A stretch of DNA of 64,000 bases from Larkinella soli (GCF_003703975.1 NZ_QTJY01000008.1:124001-188000), one strand, 5' to 3'; counted from the first letter of the stretch, positions 1 through 9,875 are shown. A program made the numbers and translations. The notes: generated by a model from the letters alone, not told the origin.

Positions 1-93
1 GGCTTCCCCGGTCAGGCCCCCCTTCCGGCCCAACCGGCCCCCGTGCAGCCCGTTCCGGCGCCGGTGGATTCCGCCACCCTCGACACCCTGTAG
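1..93 (+). CDS. C-terminal end of a Pro-rich protein (partial)
   Basis: The reading frame is open from the first base and stops with TAG at 91-93. The visible 30 residues are rich in Pro, Ala, Gln and Val (PAQPAPVQPVPAPVD) and end in SATLDTL. Such Pro/Ala tails are common at the ends of exported or cell-envelope proteins in Bacteroidota, but the rest of the gene lies outside the window and no family can be assigned. It runs in the same direction as the oxygenase gene starting at 177, with an 83-bp gap. Confidence 0.6.
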   Translation, partial: GFPGQAPLPAQPAPVQPVPAPVDSATLDTL

Positions 94-176
94 AAAACCT
101 CCCGGCCGAACAGGACGTTAAGGAACCGGGAGCGATCATCAGATCGTTCTCCGGGAGCCGAAACCTTGCTTACGCC

Positions 177-1181
177 ATGCTGAAAACCGTCAAACCCAGC
201 CGTACCTTTCCGGACCACCTTCTGCAGCAATACCGCGGGCAGGGCGACCCGGCCGCCGACGCCGTCATCGAAGCCGTGGCCGGCCGGGGCGGGCGGAGTT
301 CGGTCGGGACCCTGATGCGCTGGCTGGTCGATACCCGCAACCTCGACCCGTCCGACCAGCCGCCGGCGGTTCAGCAATTCATCGCTACTCACAAGCACCT
401 TCCCGACTGGGCCGACCGGCGCCGGATGGAGCGGGCCATGCGGTTTTTTCGGGAACACGCGGGCGCCGTCGCCCTGGCGCTCGGATGCTATGCCCTCCCC
501 TACTGCTATGCCGGGGCGGACGGCGCGCAGGTGCTGTGGCTGTCGCAGCGCATTCATAACGACACCCGGAAACGGCTGGAGGAAACCGGGGAATGGATCT
601 TCGGGGTCATGAAAAAAAGTGACTGGGAAAACGGCAGGGCCGTCCACCGGACGCTGAAAGTCCGCCTGATGCACGCGGCCATCCGGTGGTTTACCCTGAA
701 CGACGCCCGCTGGAATACCGCCTGGGGCCATCCGGTGAATCAGGAGGACATGGCCGGCACCAATCTGGCCTTTTCGTATATCGTTATCCGGGGTCTGCGC
801 AAGGCCGGAATCACGGCGAGCGAGGAAGACGAGGAAGCGTTTCTGCACCATATCAACGTAACCGCATATCTTCTAGGCGTACGGGAAGAACTGCTTCCCG
901 GGAACCTGCGGGAGGCCTATCAACTGGACCGGGCCATCGCCCGGCGGCAGTTCCGGGCTTCGGAGCAGGGTAAAGTGCTGACCCGCTCCCTGCTGGCCGC
1001 CATCGAATCGCTGTCTCCACCGGCTCTGCGGAACCTCCCTGCCGCCCAGATGCGTTTCTTCCTCGGCGATGAAATGGCCGACCTGCTGAGCGTACCGAAA
1101 GTGCCGCTGGAAACCCGCCTGGTCGGGATGACCCGTTCGCTCCCCATTTTTCCGAAATTATTAAATTCTCTCCCCTACTGA
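177..1181 (+). CDS. MpaB/Lcp-type oxygenase family protein (DUF2236)
   Basis: A 334-aa soluble protein of the ER-bound oxygenase MpaB / rubber oxygenase (DUF2236) family. Relatives such as the latex-clearing protein bind b-type haem and oxidise hydrophobic substrates; the substrate here is unknown. The family's conserved features are visible: a helix with His166 in RLMHAAIR (about 163-170) and the block GHPVNQEDMAGTNLAFSY at about 184-201, matching the G-x-P-x-N-Q...D...T...FS signature. No signal peptide or membrane helix is seen, so a cytoplasmic location is likely. ATG at 177 is the first start in frame. It stands alone between the Pro-rich protein and mnmE; co-transcription with mnmE (55-bp gap) is possible. 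Family assignment is fairly sure, physiological role is not. Confidence 0.8.
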   Translation: MLKTVKPSRTFPDHLLQQYRGQGDPAADAVIEAVAGRGGRSSVGTLMRWLVDTRNLDPSDQPPAVQQFIATHKHLPDWADRRRMERAMRFFREHAGAVALALGCYALPYCYAGADGAQVLWLSQRIHNDTRKRLEETGEWIFGVMKKSDWENGRAVHRTLKVRLMHAAIRWFTLNDARWNTAWGHPVNQEDMAGTNLAFSYIVIRGLRKAGITASEEDEEAFLHHINVTAYLLGVREELLPGNLREAYQLDRAIARRQFRASEQGKVLTRSLLAAIESLSPPALRNLPAAQMRFFLGDEMADLLSVPKVPLETRLVGMTRSLPIFPKLLNSLPY

Positions 1182-1236
1182 CGGCATCCGGTCCGACAAC
1201 TGGCCGGATTCGGAAAGCCGGGCGGAGGCTCTGAAG

Positions 1237-2616
1237 ATGATTTTACAACAAGAACCGATTGCCGCCCTGGCCACGGCCCCGGGCATCGGCGCCATTGCCG
1301 TGATCCGGGTTTCCGGGGAGAACGCAATTGAGCTGACCGGCCGCCTTTTTCGGGGCAAGGACCTGCGGGAGCAGCCCTCCCATACCATTCACTTCGGCAC
1401 CATCCGGGATCAGGAAAACACCTTGATTGACGAGGTGCTGGTATCGATCTTCCGCAGCCCGGCTTCGTTTACGAAGGAGGACGTGGTGGAAATCTCCTGC
1501 CACGGCTCCGACTACATCATCCGGCAGATCCTGCGGCTCCTGCTGAAGGAAGGCGTGCGGATGGCGCGGCCGGGCGAGTTCACGCAGCGGGCCTTCCTGA
1601 ACGGGCAGTTCGATCTGGTGCAGGCCGAAGCCGTGGCCGACCTGATTTCGGCCGATTCGGAGGCCACCCACCGGGCCGCCCTGACGCAGCTGCGGGGCGG
1701 CTTTTCCCGCCAGTTGAAGGCCCTCCGGCAGCAACTCATCGAGTTTGCCTCCCTGGTAGAGCTGGAACTGGATTTCGGGGAAGAAGATGTGGAGTTTGCC
1801 AAACGGGAGGAACTGAAACGGCTGGTTCTGGAGATCCGGCGCGTCCTGCGGCCGCTGATTGATTCGTTCGAGGTGGGCAACGCCATCAAGAACGGGGTGC
1901 CGACGGTCATCGCCGGGAAGCCCAACGCCGGCAAATCCACCCTCCTGAACGTCCTGCTGAATGAGGAAAAAGCCATCGTATCGGACATTCCGGGAACGAC
2001 GCGGGATGTGATCGAAGACGAATTGTTCATCGACGGGATTCGCTTCCGGCTGATCGACACGGCCGGCCTGCGTCATACGACGGATACGATCGAGGCCATC
2101 GGGGTGGAGCGGACCCGGCAGAAGATGCGCGATGCCGCCCTGATCCTTTATCTGTTCGATGCCGCCCAGACCACCCCTGAAGAACTGAAAACCATCATAA
2201 GTGAGCTGGAAGGGTACGAAAGACCGTATGTGCTGGTCGGCAACAAGGTAGACCTGGTCAGCGAGGCCAAACAAAGCTTTCTGGCGGAAGTGGCCCCCGA
2301 ACCCATCCTCTGGATTTCGGCCGCGCGGGAGGAACATCTGGATGTTCTGCGTCAGCATCTGACCCGCCGGGTGCGTACGGACCGCCAGGTGACGACCGGC
2401 AGCGCGGTAGTGACCAACCTGCGCCATTTCGATCACCTGACCCAGACCGAAGCCGCCCTGACCCGTGTCCTGGACGCCCTGGAGGCCGGCCTCACCCCCG
2501 ACTGGCTCGCCATCGACCTCCGCGACGCCCTCCGCCACTTGGGCGAACTGACGGGAGAAATCACAACCGACGATCTGCTGGCGACGATTTTTAGTAAGTT
2601 CTGTATTGGGAAGTAA
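1237..2616 (+). CDS. mnmE: tRNA modification GTPase MnmE
   Basis: With MnmG, MnmE builds the carboxymethylaminomethyl group on U34 of certain tRNAs in the cytoplasm, using a folate-derived one-carbon unit and GTP hydrolysis. The protein is 459 aa, the family's usual length. Order of parts: N-terminal folate-binding domain (1-120, beginning IAALATAPGIGAIAVIRVSG), helical domain, then an inserted G domain with G1 GKPNAGKST (about 226-234), G3 DTAG (about 272) and G4 NKVD (about 334). The C terminus is the diagnostic CIGK, whose Cys is functionally required in the family. A strong intrinsic terminator follows at 2658, so the transcript ends here. Highly confident call. Confidence 0.98.
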   Translation: MILQQEPIAALATAPGIGAIAVIRVSGENAIELTGRLFRGKDLREQPSHTIHFGTIRDQENTLIDEVLVSIFRSPASFTKEDVVEISCHGSDYIIRQILRLLLKEGVRMARPGEFTQRAFLNGQFDLVQAEAVADLISADSEATHRAALTQLRGGFSRQLKALRQQLIEFASLVELELDFGEEDVEFAKREELKRLVLEIRRVLRPLIDSFEVGNAIKNGVPTVIAGKPNAGKSTLLNVLLNEEKAIVSDIPGTTRDVIEDELFIDGIRFRLIDTAGLRHTTDTIEAIGVERTRQKMRDAALILYLFDAAQTTPEELKTIISELEGYERPYVLVGNKVDLVSEAKQSFLAEVAPEPILWISAAREEHLDVLRQHLTRRVRTDRQVTTGSAVVTNLRHFDHLTQTEAALTRVLDALEAGLTPDWLAIDLRDALRHLGELTGEITTDDLLATIFSKFCIGK

Positions 2617-2657
2617 GACCCCCTTGAATTAGGTAACGAATATAACTAACCAAGAAT

Positions 2658-2682
2658 AAAGCCCGCCAAAACGGGCTTTTTT
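2658..2682 (+). terminator. Intrinsic terminator after mnmE
   Basis: Stem AAAGCCCG / CGGGCTTT with a six-base loop (CCAAAA) followed by a T run, 41 bp after the mnmE stop codon. The A run on the other side means it could also stop transcripts arriving from the minus-strand gene 2794-4488, so it is probably bidirectional. Confidence 0.9.
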
Positions 2683-2793
2683 ATGGTACTGTATCTGTGA
2701 TCGGAGTGCCGAAGCGGCAAGTCCCTGATGGGCCGTCACGAATGGCTCTCAGGACGATGGAATACGGGTCTTAAAGACTCTTCCTCCACCCCC

Positions 2794-4488
2794 TCACTGC
2801 ACGTCCACCTTTACCTTCCTGAACATGAACGGATTGTCGCTGATGCGCAGGGGCTTACCGCTGGCGGTGGTCACCTTCCGGAGGATCACTTCTCTGGTGA
2901 CGATATAAGGGAACTTCTCCTGATAGGAGTCGTCCGTCAGCTGGGGATTCATATTGGCGAAAATGGCCGGTCCCGGGTAGTTCTCCGGATGCCCGGCATC
3001 CTCGATGCGCAGATTCTCGATGAGGATCCGCTCCGGCATGTAGCAGGTATACCCGAAATCATGCTGACCCGAATTCGAGCCGCCGATCAGCGATGCGCTG
3101 ACGGGGCGGCCGCCGGCCGGTACGAACACGCAGTTGCGGATCACGAACTGACCCTGCCAGGTGCTGCCGTAGTCCGAGCGCAGGTTGACCAGATTGTTGC
3201 CCCGGATCGTGCTGTTCTCCACCGTCAGGGTCCCGCTGCCGATGGCGTTGATGCCCATGTGTCCCAGCGTCGAGTTCCGGATGGTGGCGTTGGCCACCCC
3301 CATGTGGGCATCGAACCGCGAAAAGACGCACCGGTCGTACAGCATATTCTTACAGTAGTTAGACCCCAGAATACCCCAATACGTGCGGTCGTCGATGTCA
3401 TTGGTCTGGCGGCAGTTGATGAAGGAAATGTTCAGGGCGCGGTTGGCAGTCAGATCGTAAGAACCCATCGAGACGGGTTTTCCGGCGGCCCCGATGGTCG
3501 TGTAGGTTTTGTGGCCGGTCAGGATAGCGTTCCTGACGGTCACGTTGGCGCAGTCCCGGATCGACAGGAAGCCGTCGTAGGGAGCGCCCTGCTCCCCTTC
3601 GCCCGTGATGCGGTGTTCCAGCCCGTCGATCAGCACATGGGAGCGTCTGACGGCGATGTTCCGGCTGAAATAGGTATACTTCGATTCCGCCCGGTTGGCC
3701 AGGGTGGTAAAACGCCCCCCGGTGAGGGTCAGCGGCTTTTCGTCGATGGGCAGCGCACTGATCTCGGTGACCTGGTCGAAGTCCCAGATGATCGGAGCGT
3801 TTCGGTCAACCTTTCCCTGTCGATCCACCAGAAAGATATCCGTCTGGGCCGCTCCGTTGTTCTGGTTCAGTCCGAACCGGATGTATCGCCGGACGTGGGC
3901 ATTGGTGACCGTAACCAGACAGGGACCGGGGAGGGATGCGTCGATCTGATCCTGACTGCGTTTCAGGGAGGTGACTCCTTTCAGGGGGAACGGCTGCAGG
4001 CTGGAACTGACCAGGAAAACGGCGGCCGTGCGGTTTTGCACGTTGGTATCGTCGATGAGGAAAGCCGCCGTACCGAAATCCGTATCCGTCCGGATCTCGG
4101 CGGTGCGTTCCCTGCCGCCGAGATAGTAGGTCGCTCCCGGGTCGGCCTTGACCGTCAGGCCCTGCTGATTGGCGAAGGCATGGGTGCCGGCAATCGGGTC
4201 CAGATCATCGGTTTTGCCGTCGCCCTTAGCCCCGAAGTCACTATACCGGACCCACCCCCGCTTCCTGAAGGTCTGAGCCTCTTTGGGGGAGACATTTATT
4301 TGTAGCTGCCCGTTCTCCCCGGTACGTACCCGGGTTTTCCCGTTCAGGGAGGTGATGACGACCGGATCGGTCGGGTTCTGGGACGGCCCCTGGGCCAGGA
4401 GAACGCCGGCCCAGAAGCAGAACCCCAGAAGCAGGCTTTTCCCTATGAGTGGTCGTTTGGAAGTGATTATACGGAGCAGCCGGTTCAT
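2794..4488 (-). CDS. Secreted right-handed beta-helix protein (pectate lyase 3 type)
   Basis: A 564-aa exported protein. Residues 1-33 form a signal peptide (positive start, hydrophobic core ending VLLAQ). The block YSDFGAKGDGKTDD at 82-95 is the hallmark opening of the Pectate_lyase_3 / GH28-like beta-helix family. The rest shows the regular 20-25-residue rhythm of beta-helix rungs with Asn ladders (for example VRNAILTGH, IRNSTLGHMG, VENSTIRGNN). Such proteins cleave or bind polysaccharides outside the cytoplasm, but no unambiguous catalytic residues can be named, so the substrate is open. It has no T9SS tail. It faces mnmE convergently and lies near the GH44 gene, suggesting a carbohydrate role. 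Start ATG at 4488 precedes the signal peptide directly. Confidence 0.75.
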   Translation of the reverse strand: MNRLLRIITSKRPLIGKSLLLGFCFWAGVLLAQGPSQNPTDPVVITSLNGKTRVRTGENGQLQINVSPKEAQTFRKRGWVRYSDFGAKGDGKTDDLDPIAGTHAFANQQGLTVKADPGATYYLGGRERTAEIRTDTDFGTAAFLIDDTNVQNRTAAVFLVSSSLQPFPLKGVTSLKRSQDQIDASLPGPCLVTVTNAHVRRYIRFGLNQNNGAAQTDIFLVDRQGKVDRNAPIIWDFDQVTEISALPIDEKPLTLTGGRFTTLANRAESKYTYFSRNIAVRRSHVLIDGLEHRITGEGEQGAPYDGFLSIRDCANVTVRNAILTGHKTYTTIGAAGKPVSMGSYDLTANRALNISFINCRQTNDIDDRTYWGILGSNYCKNMLYDRCVFSRFDAHMGVANATIRNSTLGHMGINAIGSGTLTVENSTIRGNNLVNLRSDYGSTWQGQFVIRNCVFVPAGGRPVSASLIGGSNSGQHDFGYTCYMPERILIENLRIEDAGHPENYPGPAIFANMNPQLTDDSYQEKFPYIVTREVILRKVTTASGKPLRISDNPFMFRKVKVDVQ

Positions 4489-5211
4489 AGTGTGGACGTT
4501 TGATTCATCACAAACTTAATATTCTCCTGATCGTGTTCAGATCGATCCGGCAGGCTTCGGCAAGTCGGCGGTTGAGGTCAGGAACGGGCATGGTTAAAGT
4601 AGTTGATCAGGATAAGTTTTATGCAGAGGGTATACTGGAAAAACCCCATTGAGCCGATTCATGAAAGAAAGCCGCAAAGTCTTCAAACTTACTGACCCGA
4701 CTGCCTCCCGGCAAAAGGTGGCCTCCATCTCCAAGTCGTGAATCTTCAGGCTTCGGCCCCGGAAGTTCTTCCCTTGCCAGGCTTTTCAAATAAGAAATCC
4801 TCCCTTTCAGATAACCGCCGTTCCGTTTCCGGCCGGACCAGAGCATTTTGCAGCGTGCCGTAACCGGCGATGCTTCTGCCCCTTTACCGGAATGAAAGAT
4901 GACCTGATTCCCGCCCTGCTTCGCTCCCTGTTCCTTCTGCTTATCTGCCTGCTCGTCCGCCATGAACCGGCCGCACCGCCATCCGGAAAGCCGGCCGGTC
5001 GGAGCACCGCAACCCGAAAGGCCCCAACGCAGCAGCCATTCACTTTACCGGACAGCCGGCCTGTCCTTACCTCCCCTCTCCTATCGGGTATACCTCCAGA
5101 CAAAGAACCGGCAACCGGTTTACATCAGAAAAAATCCGGTTCGGATAAATCCCTTTTACCAGACACATAGGGTAGCATTACTTTGAAGCTCCAAATCTAA
5201 TTGCTACCTAA
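4489..5211. other. 723-bp intergenic region without convincing genes
   Basis: This stretch separates the beta-helix gene (leftward) from the GH44 gene (rightward) and must hold both promoters. Short reading frames exist (for example 4892-5170) but have no recognisable domain and biased composition. A 27-codon minus-strand frame at 4508-4591 encodes a helix-turn-helix-like fragment (LNRRLAEACRIDLNTIRR); it may be a gene remnant. A TACTTTG sequence about 35 bp before the GH44 start resembles the -7 element with one base missing. No tRNA or clear RNA fold was seen. Confidence 0.4.
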
Positions 5212-8200
5212 ATGAGAAGAACAGTACCCACCCTCACCGGCATTTCCCGGACGCATGAAACGACCCGAAGGCTCGGCCTTCTGCTGCTGTTGTGGCTCGT
5301 GGCCGCTTCCGGCTTTACGCTCGCCCAGACGCGGGTCCGCTTTAACGTCAACACCGGAAACGGCCGCAAGCCCATCAGCCCGCTCGTCTACGGCACCAAC
5401 GACCACTACCCGCACGCAGCCGCCAAACGGCTCGGCGGCAACCGGATCACCAACTACAACTGGGAGAACAACGCATCGAACGCCGGCTTCGACTGGTACC
5501 ACAACAGCGACAACTACGTGCCCTGGCAGCAGGGCGTGCCCGATGCCGAATACGACACCCCCGGTGCGGCCCTGAAATACTTTCAGCAGCGGTCCCTCGA
5601 CCAGCAGGCCTACTCGCTCGTCACCCTGCCGATGGCCAAATACGTGACGAAGGATAAAAACGGGGCGGTAACCCCCGAACAGGCCGCCCCCTCCAGCCGC
5701 TGGGCCTCCATCCACTACCGCAAACCCTCGCCCTTCACCCTCCAGCCCGACCCGGCCGATACGGCCGTCTACGTCGACGAGCAGATCCATTTTCTGCTCA
5801 ATCAGTTCGGGCGGAGCAATACCGCCCGGGGCGTGAAAGGCTATGCGCTCGACAACGAACCCGGCCTCTGGTTTCACACCCACAGCCGCCTGTGGGGACC
5901 CGGTCACGTCAGCGTCAAGTACCTGATGGACCACTCCATCGCCCTCGCCAGACGGATCAAGGAAATGGACCCCACCGCCGAGGTGTTCGGACCGGCCGCC
6001 TGGGGCGTCACCGAATTTGAGAACCTTCAGTTCGCGCCCGACTGGGACCAGCAGAAAGGCAGCTACCCGACCTTTCTCGACCTGTATCTGGGCCGCATGC
6101 GCGAGTACGAACAGCAGACCGGCACCCGCCTGCTCGACGTGCTGGACGTCCACTGGTATCCGCAGAACAACAACGACGGCGTATCTCCGATGAGCACCTC
6201 CCTCGACCGCGCCACCAACGCGGCCCGGCTGGCGATGACCCGCTCGCTCTGGGACCCGTCCTACATCGAAAACACCTGGATCGGCAACGACCCCTTCAAG
6301 GTGCAGCAGTTTCTGCCCTTCCTTCCGAAAATGAAGCAGCACATCGACCAGTACTACCCCGGCACCAAACTGGCCATCACGGAATACAGCTACATGGGGG
6401 GCGGACACGCGGCCGGCGGGATCGCGCAGGCCGATGCGCTCGGCATCTTCGGCCGGTATGGGGTCTATCTGGCCACCTACTGGGGCGGGGTCACCGACTA
6501 CATCAAGGCGGGTTTCGATCTCTACCGCAACTACGACGGACAGGGCGGCCGCTTCGGTGACACGGCCGTCGAAGCGACGACCGACAACACCGGCACCACC
6601 TCGGTCTACTCGGCCATCCACGGCTCCGACGACTCGAAACTGCACCTGATCGCCCTCAACAAAAGCCAGGACGGCCCCGTTACGGCCACCTTCACCGTCA
6701 GCGGAAACCGGTCGTATAAAAGCGCCCGGGTCTGGGGCTTCGACAACAGCGGAACCGCGCTGAAACCGCTGCCCAATGTCCGGAAAATCGACAACAACAC
6801 CTTCGAGTATACGATCCCGACGCTGACGGCCTGTCACTTCGTGCTTTCCCAGGAAGACCTCGCCGTGCAGCCGTACATCGCCGACCTGAAGATCAGCTCC
6901 GACGTGGGCTACTCGGACGGTACGGCCACGTTCACGGTTACGGCCCGGGTTGAAGACAGCAACAACGACCTCCAGACCGTCACGGCCGACTTCAGCGCCC
7001 TCGGGGGCGGCAACGCCGTGGCCCTTCAGAAAAGTGCAGCCGACCCCAATCTGTACCAGGTGGAATACAAAGTACCGGCCGGCGCTTCCTCGGGCCTGAA
7101 ATCGATCCGGGTCACGGCCCGCGATGCCGCCGGCGATCAGGCCGAATCCAGCGTAACCTACCGCATCATCACCCGAACCGCCACGGCCCTGATCTGGGAC
7201 GGCGACGACCTCCGCAAGGGGGTCGGGGAACCGTTCTACGACCCGGGCGACACCAAAGCGGCCCTGATTAAAATCCAGCGGTCGGAGACGGGGGGCCACG
7301 AAAAGCCGGGCAGTATGTTCATGCACTTTGAACACGACCTGAACCACTACAACACCATGACCTGGCGGTGGGCCGACAACAACAACCCGGCCGACGCCCG
7401 CGACCTGAGCGACTACGGTGCTCTCGAATTTTTCCTCAAAACCAACGCTCCCGACAACAGCGACATCGAGGTCAGCCTGCGCGACGCCACGGCTGCCCTG
7501 ACGGTTTCGACGAGCGTCTTTCTGAAACAGGGAGGCTACCTCGGTTCCATCCGGACCAACGGCTATACCCGGGTCAAAATACCGCTCTCGGCGTTCAAAT
7601 CCGGCTCCGAGATCAACCTGAGCCAGATCTGGCAGATCAACTTTACCTGCAATACCGCCCCGAAAGGCTTCGACGCCTGGGTGGACGACATCCGGGTGCT
7701 GCCCTACTCGAACCCGGTGGTGCAGCCGGTGTTCAGACAGACCACCGCCACCCCCGCTTCAGGCTACGCCAACGGCTCGACGACGGTCCGGATTACGGCC
7801 GAGGTGACCGACCCGGACAACAATCTGAGCAATGTCGTGGCCGACCTGTCCCCGCTGGGCGGATCGAACCGGTTCCCGATGACGAAGGAAAACGGCCTGT
7901 ATGTGGCCACCCTGACCCTGCCCAACGGCCTCTTCCCCGGCGAAAAGCAGATCAACCTCTCGGCCACCGACGCCGACGGCAACCAGGGCGACGGCAAGGT
8001 CCGGTTTACGGTCAACGCCCAGGCCAGCACGACGGTGCTGTGGGACGGTGACGTGGTCAATACCGGGAAAGCCGAAACGCTCAACCAGGTCACCACCTGC
8101 GTGGTCAGCGAGGACGGGGGCCACAACGCGCCCAAAAGCATGAAGATGCACTTCGACATGGCCGACAACGGCTTTGCGGCCGCCGTCTGGGACTGGAACG

Positions 8201-9687
8201 AAAATACCGGCGACGAGCGGATTCTCGACCTGAGCACCAAAGGCTACCTGTCGTTCTTTATCAAAGTGAACAATCCGGGCGCGGCCTTCGACGTGCAGGT
8301 GTTCCTGAAAGACCGGTTTTCCGCCAGCACCTCGCCGGTATCGGTCCGCGCCGGCGGCTATCTGAGCACCTTCTCGGCCGAGTATCAGCAGGTTCGCATC
8401 CCGATGAGCGTGCTGTACGGCGGTGATCCCATCGACCGCAAACAGGTCACCCGCATCGGCTTCCTGTCGACGGGCCTCGACCGCCCCTATGATTTTCAGG
8501 TCGACGACATCACGGCCGGCGGCAGCAACGTCGCCAACGTGAACCTGCGGCTTCAGAATGCCCAGTGCGGCCGGAGCGGGGTCATCGAGGTGCGCTCCAT
8601 CGGCGGTTCGGAGCACCTCGGGGAATACCGCTTCCTGCTCAACAACGCCGTCAACCCGGCGGGCGAGCACAACCCGGTCTTCAGCGAACTGAAAGCCGGC
8701 ACCTACGAACTGCGCATCGAAGGACCGGGCGACTTCCGGTATCTCGAAACAATCACCCTGACCGAACTCAATACCGGCGATAAACCGCAGATCAAAGCCG
8801 CCGTGACGGTCGAGAACGGTAAAGGCTTTATCAATACGGAAGTAACCGGCGGCAGCGGCTTCTACCAGTTCAAGTGGTCGGAAGGATCGGAGACGCAGCA
8901 CCTGTGGGGTGTTTCGGCCGGCACCTACAGCCTGACCGTGACCGACGGCGTCTCGGGATGCAGCAGCACGGCGACGTTCACCGTCGTCATTCCCGAAATA
9001 GAGCTTCGGACCGAAACGCCCAGCTGCGCGCCCAACGGAAAGATCATCGTTACGAAGGTGTCGGGACTGACCAATCCCCGGTTCCTGCTCGACGGCAAAC
9101 CGAACCCGGCCGGGGCACAGTCGCCCGAATTCCGGAATCTGGTGCCGGGCCGCTACGTGGTCCGGGTCGAAGGCGACGGCGGAGCGGCCATCGAACGGGA
9201 AGTGGAACTGGAAGGCTCCGGCTCCGCGCCGGTCGTAGCGGCCGACATCAGCTACAACAGCGGCAAGGGCTACGTCAACCTGAACGTGACCGGCGGCAGC
9301 GGCATCTACACCTACGAATGGTCGACGGGGGCGACGACGCTGAATATCTGGGAGGTACCGCCGGGCACCTACTCGGTCGTGGTGACGGACCTGGTCAGCC
9401 AGTGCAAAACCACCTTTACGGCCACCGTCGACGCCGACGACGAGAGCATCATGATGTATCCGAACCCGGCCGTCGGGCAGGAAAGCGTCTGGATCAAGTT
9501 CAACTTCGCCGGCTACGCCATCCAGCGGATGACCGTCACCGACCATCTGGGCCAGGTGGTGTATTCGACGGCCGTACCGGAAGGCGCCACGGAACTGACC
9601 CTGCCGGTGCGGGGCTGGAAATCCGGCAAATACCAGGTGGCGATGGAAGGGAAAAAGGTCATCTCGAAGCACCTGATCATTCAGTAA
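5212..9687 (+). CDS. GH44 family endoglucanase/xyloglucanase, multimodular, T9SS-secreted
   Basis: A 1,491-aa secreted enzyme. Signal peptide about 1-39 (LLLLLWLVAASGFTLAQ). Residues about 42-530 match glycoside hydrolase family 44: ALDNEP carries the likely acid/base Glu216 and ITEYSY the likely nucleophile Glu391; GH44 enzymes cut beta-1,4-glucans and xyloglucan with retention. Then follow two copies of a pair of modules: an Ig-like domain (about 555-650 and 845-935) and a beta-sandwich, carbohydrate-binding-like domain (about 655-830 and 940-1100). After these come two SprB-like repeat units with PSC/SGC cysteines (about 1105-1410) and a type A T9SS sorting domain (from MMYPNPAVG to the end ISKHLIIQ). 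It is probably exported by Sec, then passed through T9SS to the cell surface or medium. It is followed by its own terminator, so it is probably monocistronic. Confidence 0.9.
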   Translation: MRRTVPTLTGISRTHETTRRLGLLLLLWLVAASGFTLAQTRVRFNVNTGNGRKPISPLVYGTNDHYPHAAAKRLGGNRITNYNWENNASNAGFDWYHNSDNYVPWQQGVPDAEYDTPGAALKYFQQRSLDQQAYSLVTLPMAKYVTKDKNGAVTPEQAAPSSRWASIHYRKPSPFTLQPDPADTAVYVDEQIHFLLNQFGRSNTARGVKGYALDNEPGLWFHTHSRLWGPGHVSVKYLMDHSIALARRIKEMDPTAEVFGPAAWGVTEFENLQFAPDWDQQKGSYPTFLDLYLGRMREYEQQTGTRLLDVLDVHWYPQNNNDGVSPMSTSLDRATNAARLAMTRSLWDPSYIENTWIGNDPFKVQQFLPFLPKMKQHIDQYYPGTKLAITEYSYMGGGHAAGGIAQADALGIFGRYGVYLATYWGGVTDYIKAGFDLYRNYDGQGGRFGDTAVEATTDNTGTTSVYSAIHGSDDSKLHLIALNKSQDGPVTATFTVSGNRSYKSARVWGFDNSGTALKPLPNVRKIDNNTFEYTIPTLTACHFVLSQEDLAVQPYIADLKISSDVGYSDGTATFTVTARVEDSNNDLQTVTADFSALGGGNAVALQKSAADPNLYQVEYKVPAGASSGLKSIRVTARDAAGDQAESSVTYRIITRTATALIWDGDDLRKGVGEPFYDPGDTKAALIKIQRSETGGHEKPGSMFMHFEHDLNHYNTMTWRWADNNNPADARDLSDYGALEFFLKTNAPDNSDIEVSLRDATAALTVSTSVFLKQGGYLGSIRTNGYTRVKIPLSAFKSGSEINLSQIWQINFTCNTAPKGFDAWVDDIRVLPYSNPVVQPVFRQTTATPASGYANGSTTVRITAEVTDPDNNLSNVVADLSPLGGSNRFPMTKENGLYVATLTLPNGLFPGEKQINLSATDADGNQGDGKVRFTVNAQASTTVLWDGDVVNTGKAETLNQVTTCVVSEDGGHNAPKSMKMHFDMADNGFAAAVWDWNENTGDERILDLSTKGYLSFFIKVNNPGAAFDVQVFLKDRFSASTSPVSVRAGGYLSTFSAEYQQVRIPMSVLYGGDPIDRKQVTRIGFLSTGLDRPYDFQVDDITAGGSNVANVNLRLQNAQCGRSGVIEVRSIGGSEHLGEYRFLLNNAVNPAGEHNPVFSELKAGTYELRIEGPGDFRYLETITLTELNTGDKPQIKAAVTVENGKGFINTEVTGGSGFYQFKWSEGSETQHLWGVSAGTYSLTVTDGVSGCSSTATFTVVIPEIELRTETPSCAPNGKIIVTKVSGLTNPRFLLDGKPNPAGAQSPEFRNLVPGRYVVRVEGDGGAAIEREVELEGSGSAPVVAADISYNSGKGYVNLNVTGGSGIYTYEWSTGATTLNIWEVPPGTYSVVVTDLVSQCKTTFTATVDADDESIMMYPNPAVGQESVWIKFNFAGYAIQRMTVTDHLGQVVYSTAVPEGATELTLPVRGWKSGKYQVAMEGKKVISKHLIIQ

Positions 9688-9699
9688 GCCTGCGAACAT

Positions 9700-9741
9700 A
9701 AAACCGGGTTTCGGGACGACCGTTCCGAAACCCGGTTTTTT
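9700..9741 (+). terminator. Intrinsic terminator after the GH44 gene
   Basis: A 15-bp perfect stem (AAAACCGGGTTTCGG with its complement) and 10-base loop, followed by a T run, 12 bp after the GH44 stop codon. Confidence 0.92.
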
Positions 9742-9875
9742 CATGGCCGGCGCTCCCGGCCGGGCGTCAAAAGCCCGCAGATGCAGTTCATCCCGAAAAA
9801 AGGGTCGTTTACAACATTGGCACGGACTCTGTGGGAGGCCCTTTGTACATTCGCCCAACCGCGCCGACTTTTCCT

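Noticed and set aside
2728-4305. A 525-codon plus-strand frame opposite the beta-helix gene.
   Set aside because: Lies wholly within the minus-strand beta-helix gene and translates to low-complexity His/Asp/Val/Arg-rich sequence; a GC-rich antisense shadow.
4892-5186. Two short plus-strand frames (4892-5170, 4962-5186) as small genes.
   Set aside because: Overlapping frames, no recognisable domain, Pro/Arg-biased composition typical of GC-rich spacer translation; at best one hydrophobic stretch.
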